From Terriglobia bacterium (GTDB lineage Bacteria; Acidobacteriota; Terriglobia; Bryobacterales; Bryobacteraceae), in assembly GCA_020073445.1 (NCBI GenBank), contig JAIQFE010000025.1, forward strand, positions 26,694 through 90,693: 64,000 bases of DNA. Reading direction: 5' to 3'. Position numbers and translations under genes: made by a program. Within the stretch, counting starts at the first letter, position 1, and each line of letters opens with the position of its first letter. This document shows positions 58,435 to 64,000 of this stretch, in pieces. Below the pieces are notes generated by a model. That model was given only the letters and a program-made list of their open reading frames with translations, had not been told where the DNA came from and made no database searches.

Positions 58435-60255
58435 CTACCAGCCGACGGGTTTGCCCTTGTTCTGCTCGTCGAGCCACTTCTGGAGAGGGGCGAAGTAATC
58501 GCGTATGGCGGTGGCATCCATCTCGCGCTTGCCGGTGATCTCCTGGAGGGCATCCTGCCAAGGCTTGCTGAGGCCCATGGCGAGCATGGTGTTCAGCTTC
58601 TTGCCGGCTTCCTTGCTCTCGTAAATCGAGCAGCGATGCAGGGGGGTTCCGCTATTCCCGGGGCAGCCGGCCGCTTCGGCCAGCGCGCGATGGAACTGGA
58701 ACTGGAGGATATCGGCCAGGAAATAACGCGTGTAGGGAACGTTCGCGGGCACGTGATACTTTGCGCCAGGATCGAAGAACTCGTCCGAGCGAGGCTCGGG
58801 CGGCGCGATCCCCTGATACTTCAGACGCAGCTGCCACCAGGCTTCGTTGTACTTATCGGGCGGGATCTCGCCGGAGAAGACGCGCCAACGCCACTGGTCA
58901 ATCATCAGACCGAAGGGCAGAAACGCGATCTTTTCGAGCGACTTCTTCAGCAGCAGACCGATGTCCTTGGAGGCGTCGGGGGCCTTGGGGAGCAAGCCGA
59001 GCTTGACGAGATATTCGGGCGTGACGGAGAGTGCAATGGTATCGCCGATGGCTTCGTGGAAGCCGTCATTGGCGCTGTCGCGGAACAAGATAGGCTGGGT
59101 ATTATAGGCGCGCTGGTAGAAATTGTGGCCCAGCTCGTGGTGAATGGTGGTGAAGTCTTCCTCGGTGATATCGATGCACATCTTGATGCGCAGATCGTTG
59201 ACGTTGTCGACATCCCAGGCGCTAGCGTGGCAGACCACTTCGCGATCTTTCGGTTTCACGAACAGGCTGCGCTTCCAGAAGGTATCGGGCAGCGGATCGA
59301 ATCCCAGCGATTTGAAGAATCCCTCGCCGTACCGGACCATCTGGAGCGGCTCGGTCTTGCGCGCCTTGAGGATCTGGGTCAGGTCGTAGCCGGGATCGGC
59401 GTCCTTGGGGGCGACCAGCTTATAGATGTTCGACCAGTCTTGCGCCCAGATGTTGCCCATCAAATCCGCCGGAAGCGGACCGTTTTCGGGAACCAGATTG
59501 CCGTACTTTTCGTGCAGCCTGGAGCGCACGTACGCGTGAAGCGAAAGATAGAGCGGACGAACCTGGTCCCACAGGCGGTCCAGCTCCTTGCTGAAATCGT
59601 CGGCGGGCATGTCGTACTTCGACCGCCACATGGCGCCGGTGTCCTTGAAGCCCAGCTCGACGGCGCCTTTGTTCGAGAGTTCGACGAAGCGCGTGAAATC
59701 CTTGCGCATGGGCAAAGAGATGGTATGCCAGCCCTTCCAGACGTCGAGCAATTCGGCCGGATTGGTGCTGGTGGCCATGATCTTGGTGATGTCGTTGATG
59801 TCCAGGCAGGTCGCGGGAGCGCTCCCCTGGCCGCCCTTACAATATTTGCCTTTGCCATAAGTGGCGTCCATCGAAGCCGCGATCTTGCTTACTTCCGCGC
59901 TTTCTTTGGGGTCGGAAGGGGGCGCCAGGGTAAAGCTGGTCTTCAGTAGCTTCATCATGCGAGCCGCATCGGCGGGAAGTTGGAGGTCGTCGAACTTCTT
60001 GGCCGCTTTGGCTAAGCGAACGGATTCATCGCCGGCGCGCTGGCCGGAGGCAGCGGACAGAGCCTCGGTGTCATCGGTAATGAAGTTTTCCTGAACCCAC
60101 GCGGCGCGGCCGGCTTCGATGCCCAGATCGTTGAGTTTCACTTGGGCGTCGTTGAGAAATTTCTTGGCGTCGTCGGCGGTGGGCTTGGGTTGGCTGCAGC
60201 CGGTTAGGAGGGCTAGAACGGCCGGAACAGTGAGACGCAGGACAAGCGTTCGCAT
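58435..60255 (-). CDS. M2-family (angiotensin-converting-enzyme-like) dipeptidyl carboxypeptidase
   Basis: 606 residues. Lipoprotein-type signal (LLTGCSQP, Cys near 20), so probably anchored to a membrane. The zinc site HHELGHNFYQ is near 373, and the third ligand is in GFHEAIGD about 25 residues later, as in M2 peptidases. Length matches bacterial ACE homologues. Such enzymes release dipeptides from peptide C-termini in the periplasm. The kinase-like gene at 60283 is upstream in the same direction, 27 bases away. Confidence 0.9.
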   Translation of the reverse strand: MRTLVLRLTVPAVLALLTGCSQPKPTADDAKKFLNDAQVKLNDLGIEAGRAAWVQENFITDDTEALSAASGQRAGDESVRLAKAAKKFDDLQLPADAARMMKLLKTSFTLAPPSDPKESAEVSKIAASMDATYGKGKYCKGGQGSAPATCLDINDITKIMATSTNPAELLDVWKGWHTISLPMRKDFTRFVELSNKGAVELGFKDTGAMWRSKYDMPADDFSKELDRLWDQVRPLYLSLHAYVRSRLHEKYGNLVPENGPLPADLMGNIWAQDWSNIYKLVAPKDADPGYDLTQILKARKTEPLQMVRYGEGFFKSLGFDPLPDTFWKRSLFVKPKDREVVCHASAWDVDNVNDLRIKMCIDITEEDFTTIHHELGHNFYQRAYNTQPILFRDSANDGFHEAIGDTIALSVTPEYLVKLGLLPKAPDASKDIGLLLKKSLEKIAFLPFGLMIDQWRWRVFSGEIPPDKYNEAWWQLRLKYQGIAPPEPRSDEFFDPGAKYHVPANVPYTRYFLADILQFQFHRALAEAAGCPGNSGTPLHRCSIYESKEAGKKLNTMLAMGLSKPWQDALQEITGKREMDATAIRDYFAPLQKWLDEQNKGKPVGW

Positions 60256-60282
60256 AGAGGCATGATACCCCGCGCGGCCGTA

Positions 60283-62418
60283 TTATTTTGGAGGAGCGGC
60301 GTTCCAGTTGACGCGCACGATCAGCGGGGCAATGGAGGGCCCGGTTGACGAGCTAGCCGAGGGGTCCCCGGAGACGAGAAAACGTTTCCCGTCGGCCGTC
60401 ACGTCGTAATTGAAAAAGGCTTGGGTCTGGATGGGGAAATGCGCGTCAAACAACGCCAGCGGGACGCCGGCTTTGAGTGACGGCGTGGGTCCCGAGGACA
60501 GGGTCATAGTGACCGCCATCAGTTTCCCGTCCGGAGCTTGAAAGAACAACTCCTTGCCGTCGCCGCGCCATCGCGGCTGCACGCCGCCCGCGGTCGAAAT
60601 CCTCAATTCGTTATCGGCGGACGGGAAGGGCTGCACGTACACCTCGCGCTGTCCCGACACATCCGAGACGTACGCCATCCAATGGCTGTCCGGTGAGAGC
60701 TGGCCGTCGAATTCGTTGAACTCCGAATGCACAAATCGCATCGGTTCCCCGGAAGGCTTTGAGTCCGGGCCCATGGGAAGAAGCCAGACGTCGTTCTTGG
60801 TCTTTGGATCCTGCTCCGCGTAGATGATGAATCGCCCATCGCGAGACCATTGATCGACCATCTTCCCGTTGGGGTCGGACAAAAGCAGTTCGTCCTGGCC
60901 CGATCCATTGGATGCTCTTTGGTAAAGGTCGCCGAGATGGCCGCCCCTATTCGAGCGGAATACGATGCGGGCACCATCGGGAGAGAAGAACGGAGTGACG
61001 TTCGCCGAAGCATCGGTGGTCAGACGGCGATCGTTTTGCCGGCTTAGATCCCGGAGGATTATATCGCGACGATCGCTTCCTGGGTCTCCGCGGGAGAACA
61101 CGATGGTCTTCTCATCCGGGGAAATCGCCGGCATCAGCACGCCGCTGGGCGGGACCGCCATCTCCAGCAGCTTCCCGGCGCGGTCATACCAGCTGATCTG
61201 ATTCGTTCCTCCACCTCTTCTGCCGCCGGTCCAATACAGCAGCACACCGTTGCCAGAAACCGCCACGGGCGCAAAGTTATTGACACCGGTAAACGACAGG
61301 CCCTCGCCCACGGGAAAGACATCTCCCCAGACTTGAGCCTTTCCGGCGTCGAACGGTTGGGCCATCAACGTATCTTCGCGGACGAAGATCAGATGACCGA
61401 GCCGGCTGCCGGCGGCGGACACCGCGAATTGGGCGCTGGATCTATCGGCGAGCACACGGCGGTTCTCCGTTCCATCCAGCGAGCTTACATAGGTGCCGTC
61501 CTTGTCCGCAGTCGACCCGCTCACCAGGTAAAGAAAATGGCGGCCGTCCGGCAGGAACTGGGGGAAACGATAGACGCCCTTGGTCTTGGTCGCGTCCACC
61601 GGAACGCCGCCGCCCGCCGGGACGCGCTGGACGGCAGTATCCTGCGACACGGGCGAGAACACGATCACGTCGTCGCGGTTCCAGGAACCGCCACGGCCAT
61701 CAGGGGCATCGCACACGGGCTGAGAAGGGCCTCCACTCGCCGCGATTCTCCGCAATTTGCCCCCGGCGAAGAAAGCGATGTTGCGGTTGTCGGGCGACCA
61801 GAAGGGATACGCTGCCCCGTCAGTGGAGGACATGGGCTGCCATTGAAGGGCGTCGAGCGGCCGCTGCCAAAGCTGCTGCTTGCCGGCGATCGCGGCTGCC
61901 ATGACGATCGTGCGCCCGTCGGGGGAAACTGCGAAGCTTTGTATATTCTGTACGCCCTCGGGCGGAGCGAGCGTGTAGCTCAGAATGCGTTCGGGAGGCG
62001 GAGTCTCGCGGAAGTGGAGGAATGCCAGGACAGCGAGAGCTCCGAGTGCGATCACGGCTGCGGCGATCCAGAAGAGTGAGCCCCCACCCTGACGGACGAG
62101 GCTGGGTGCCGCGGGAGCCTCCGCCGCCACCGGGGGGGCTTCCAGAAGTTCCCAGGCATCGCCGATGTCGCGCAGGCGCTTCTTGGGATCTTTCTCCAGA
62201 CATTTCTTGAGCAGCCTGCGGACTTCGAACGGCACGCCATCCCATTGCGGATCTTTGAGGACCACCGCAGCCATGGTTTCCGTGACGTCTTCGCCTTCAA
62301 ACATCCGGCGGCCGGTCAGCAGCTCATGCACGACGACTCCGAATGCCCAGATATCGGCGCGGCGGTCGACGGGCTTGCCCTTGGCCTGTTCCGAAGTCAC
62401 GGTGCCCATTGAAAACAC
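60283..62418 (-). pseudogene. Serine/threonine kinase with TolB/PD40-type repeats, 5' part lost
   Basis: The remaining frame of 711 codons starts (GTG) in the middle of a kinase domain: GTVTSEQAKGKPVDRRADIWAFGVVVHELLTGR is the end of the activation segment and helix F. The N-lobe, catalytic loop (HRD) and DFG are absent, and the activation segment itself is shortened (the usual GT-x-x-YMSPEQ is missing about three residues). Upstream codons meet a stop at about 62463 and do not look like kinase. One membrane helix (about 120-140) separates it from beta-propeller-like PD40 repeats to the C-terminus. Whole kinases of this type are common in Acidobacteria. The break adjoins the mobile region starting at 62.4 kb. 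Confidence 0.8.
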
Positions 62419-62689
62419 GCAACTTGCTGATTTCAGGATCGTCCAAAGGATCCAAAAAGCCTAGAAGATCGGCCTACGCACACGTAAACACACACGCGAG
62501 CGGCCATTTATGCGCGCGGTCGGCCCACTTGGAGCGGTGCCGTGAAATGAACGTGCACGGCACCGGTGTGTTCAAACATCGGGAGGTGCAGAGCCCTCGG
62601 TCTGCGGAAAAAACTAACCGAGCCCTTCTCATCGCCTTCTTCCAGAGTTGTCGTCATGATGCTTTGCGGCGATCAACTGGACAGTCGTC
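62419..62689. other. Junction between the broken kinase and the integrase gene
   Basis: 271 bases with no gene. A perfect 9-base inverted repeat with an 11-base loop (GGTGCCGTG at 62536-62544, CACGGCACC at 62556-62564) is the only structure seen. GTCGTCATGA occurs twice (near 62652 and 62684) just ahead of the integrase start. Either could be part of an attachment or binding site; there is no second junction in view to test it. Confidence 0.45.
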
Positions 62690-63619
62690 ATGAACGGGGA
62701 GATCCTAACCCCGCGCGCCGCGGCGCTTGAGCGGATCAAAGCCCTGGTCCTCGACACGCTCCCCTCCCCAGAAAGTAAACGGGCGTATGGCCAGGCCCTC
62801 GATGATTTCTTCCGCTGGTGTGGTGCGGAAGTGGCCGCTGGATTCACCAAGGCCACTGTCAACGCCTATCGAGCAGACCTGGAAGCACGGCGTCTCTCGC
62901 CCTCCACCATCAACCAGCGACTCTCTGCCATCCGCAAGCTCGCTGTGGAGGCTGCCGACAACGGCTTCATGCCACCCGAGCAAGCCTCGGCGATTTCGCG
63001 CGTGAAGGGAGCCAAACAAGCCGGCATCCGGACGGGCCAGTGGCTGACTCGCGAACAGGCCGAACATCTCATCTCTGTTCCCAATCCGGCAACGCTGAAG
63101 GGCGCGCGGGACCGGGCGTTACTGGCCGCTTTGATCGGCTGCGGCCTGCGACGCCGGGAAGTGACGACCCTTTCCGTCGAGCATATTCAGTTGCGTGATG
63201 CTCGTTGGACGATCGTAGACCTGATTGGCAAGGGCGGGCGAGTCCGTACTGTGCCGATGCCAAGTTGGACCAAACACGCCATCGACGCGTGGATCGCAGG
63301 ATCAGGGATTGATGGTGGCTTGGTCTTCCGCAGCATGGACAAAGCCGGGCGCGTCATCGGAAAGAGCATGACGGCGCGCAGCGTCTTCGAAATCGTCCAC
63401 TGCGCTGGCGCCACGATCGGCGTGCCCAATCTTGCTCCTCATGATCTTCGGCGCACGTTTGCCAAGCTGGCGCACAAGGGTAAGGCCGCTTTAGAGCAGA
63501 TCCAACTGAGTCTGGGACACGCATCCGTCACGACCACGGAACGATATCTGGGCGTCAGGCAGGATCTCTCGGACGCACCGTGCGACCACCTGGGGTTGAC
63601 GATTGAGGTGCCTCGGTGA
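62690..63619 (+). CDS. Tyrosine recombinase/integrase
   Basis: 309 residues. A SAM-like N-terminal DNA-binding domain (about 25-105) precedes the catalytic domain (115-300). All catalytic residues are present: R154/R155 (GCGLRRREV), K181 (GKGGRVRTVP), H251-x2-R254 (HDLRRTF), H277 (LGHASV) and Y286 (TERYLG). XerC/D-like size. It is probably active, and belongs to an integrated element at this edge. Its stop overlaps the ATG of the following HTH gene. Confidence 0.93.
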   Translation: MNGEILTPRAAALERIKALVLDTLPSPESKRAYGQALDDFFRWCGAEVAAGFTKATVNAYRADLEARRLSPSTINQRLSAIRKLAVEAADNGFMPPEQASAISRVKGAKQAGIRTGQWLTREQAEHLISVPNPATLKGARDRALLAALIGCGLRRREVTTLSVEHIQLRDARWTIVDLIGKGGRVRTVPMPSWTKHAIDAWIAGSGIDGGLVFRSMDKAGRVIGKSMTARSVFEIVHCAGATIGVPNLAPHDLRRTFAKLAHKGKAALEQIQLSLGHASVTTTERYLGVRQDLSDAPCDHLGLTIEVPR

Positions 63620-63810
63620 TGCCGCCCGAGACCGCCACGAAAAATCCAGTAGGCCGTCCTCGCGTTACCGTCACACCGCAGCAGGTGCAGCAACTGCGGA
63701 GTCAAGGTGCTTCCTGGCGTCAAACCGCAAGGGCGCTGAGGATCGGGACCGCGACTGCTATGCGACTGAGCCTATCAAGGAGAGCATGCCCGTTAGTTCG
63801 TAGAAAGTAA
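63619..63810 (+). CDS. Small helix-turn-helix protein, resolvase C-terminal-like
   Basis: 63 residues from ATG 63619, which shares its A with the integrase stop (TGATG). After VGRPRVTVTPQQVQQLRSQG, the stretch ASWRQTARALRIGTATAMRL is a typical HTH like the DNA-binding end of Hin/Tn3-type resolvases (GRPR ... S-x-x-x-A-x-x-L-G-I). There is no catalytic domain. Translational coupling to a tyrosine recombinase suggests a directionality or regulatory factor; this is inference. Confidence 0.7.
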   Translation: MPPETATKNPVGRPRVTVTPQQVQQLRSQGASWRQTARALRIGTATAMRLSLSRRACPLVRRK

Positions 63811-63880
63811 GCGACTCTCAAACCTGGAGGAGTGAACGCCTCTGGGTAGTTTTTCTGCCAAGAAAAAGGAGAGAGTCGCT
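63810..63880. repeat. Inverted repeat at the start of a probable insertion sequence
   Basis: AGCGACTCTC at 63810-63819 and GAGAGTCGCT at 63871-63880 are perfect reverse complements, 51 bases apart, directly ahead of the ATG of the next gene. This could be a hairpin leader or half of a terminal repeat. The other end of the element lies outside the window. Confidence 0.5.
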
Positions 63881-64000
63881 ATGAAGAGAAGATACCAGAT
63901 CGACCAGCAACGGGCCGTGCAGCAGTTCCGCCGGCTCGCCACCGAACAGAACCCCAACATCCAGATGATCCTGCCGATGGCCGACATCGTCGGCTTGTTG
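63881..64000 (+). CDS. Probable transposase, N-terminal fragment (window edge)
   Basis: 40 codons open to the window end, starting MKRRYQIDQQRAVQQF and reaching ILPMADIVGLL. A GGAG is six bases before the inverted repeat end, ahead of the ATG. The opening resembles N-termini of long insertion-sequence transposases (the MADIVGLL segment), but the IS family cannot be fixed from 40 residues. Its place beside the integrase supports a mobile-element assignment. Confidence 0.5.
   Translation, partial: MKRRYQIDQQRAVQQFRRLATEQNPNIQMILPMADIVGLL

Overview
The window looks like a chromosomal segment of a GC-rich, Gram-negative soil bacterium. It is most likely an acidobacterium of the Solibacter/Bryobacter type; this is inferred from protein families, not from a marker gene. 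Pointers are a TonB-dependent receptor with an N-terminal carboxypeptidase-regulatory-like domain, a kinase with TolB/PD40-type repeats, a PEP-CTERM protein, several secreted c-type cytochromes, a System I cytochrome c maturation operon, a YpdA-type bacillithiol-disulfide reductase and a radical SAM protein resembling tetraether synthases. No rRNA, tRNA or CRISPR array was seen.

Layout. 1-8.6 kb: a fumarylacetoacetase-family enzyme, a small Met/His-rich secreted protein, then a four-gene run in which a USP-like protein and a KimA-like potassium permease are followed by a KdpD-type kinase (lacking the usual N-terminal sensor) and KdpE. A clavaminate-synthase-like oxygenase and a secreted protein follow. 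8.6-20 kb: mostly minus strand, with a large TonB receptor, a LytTR regulator, a cyclase-family protein, a metallo-beta-lactamase-fold lactonase, a fused LigB-LigA extradiol dioxygenase next to a diheme cytochrome, a YHS protein and two TPR proteins. 20-26.7 kb: a PEP-CTERM protein, a TPR protein coupled to a MacB-type permease, a hypothetical, and pyruvate dehydrogenase E1 (aceE).

26.7-36.5 kb is the most coherent block. A triheme cytochrome, an ECF sigma factor and an anti-sigma-like membrane protein that itself carries a CxxCH haem motif precede ccmE (cysteine variant), ccmF, ccmH, a monoheme cytochrome, a CcmI-like zinc-ribbon protein, a carboxypeptidase-regulatory-like protein, ccmA, ccmB, ccmC and ccmD. 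36.5-45 kb: a TolC-type protein, then a convergent seven-gene cobalamin operon (btuB-btuF-btuD-btuC-cobU-cobS-cobT) headed by a cobalamin riboswitch.

45-52 kb: a secreted tyrosine phosphatase, the Tes-like radical SAM protein, a frameshifted membrane protein, a REP-associated transposase remnant, a RelE-type toxin-antitoxin pair and an ABC exporter. 52-62 kb: a secreted HExxH protein, tandem thioredoxin-like proteins, ypdA overlapping alaS, an M2-family peptidase, and a kinase-PD40 gene that has lost its 5' part. 62.4-64 kb is mobile: a tyrosine recombinase overlapping a small HTH gene, then the start of a probable transposase. Several families of palindromic REP-like elements are scattered through the window, and two of them appear to supply the C-terminal codons of genes.
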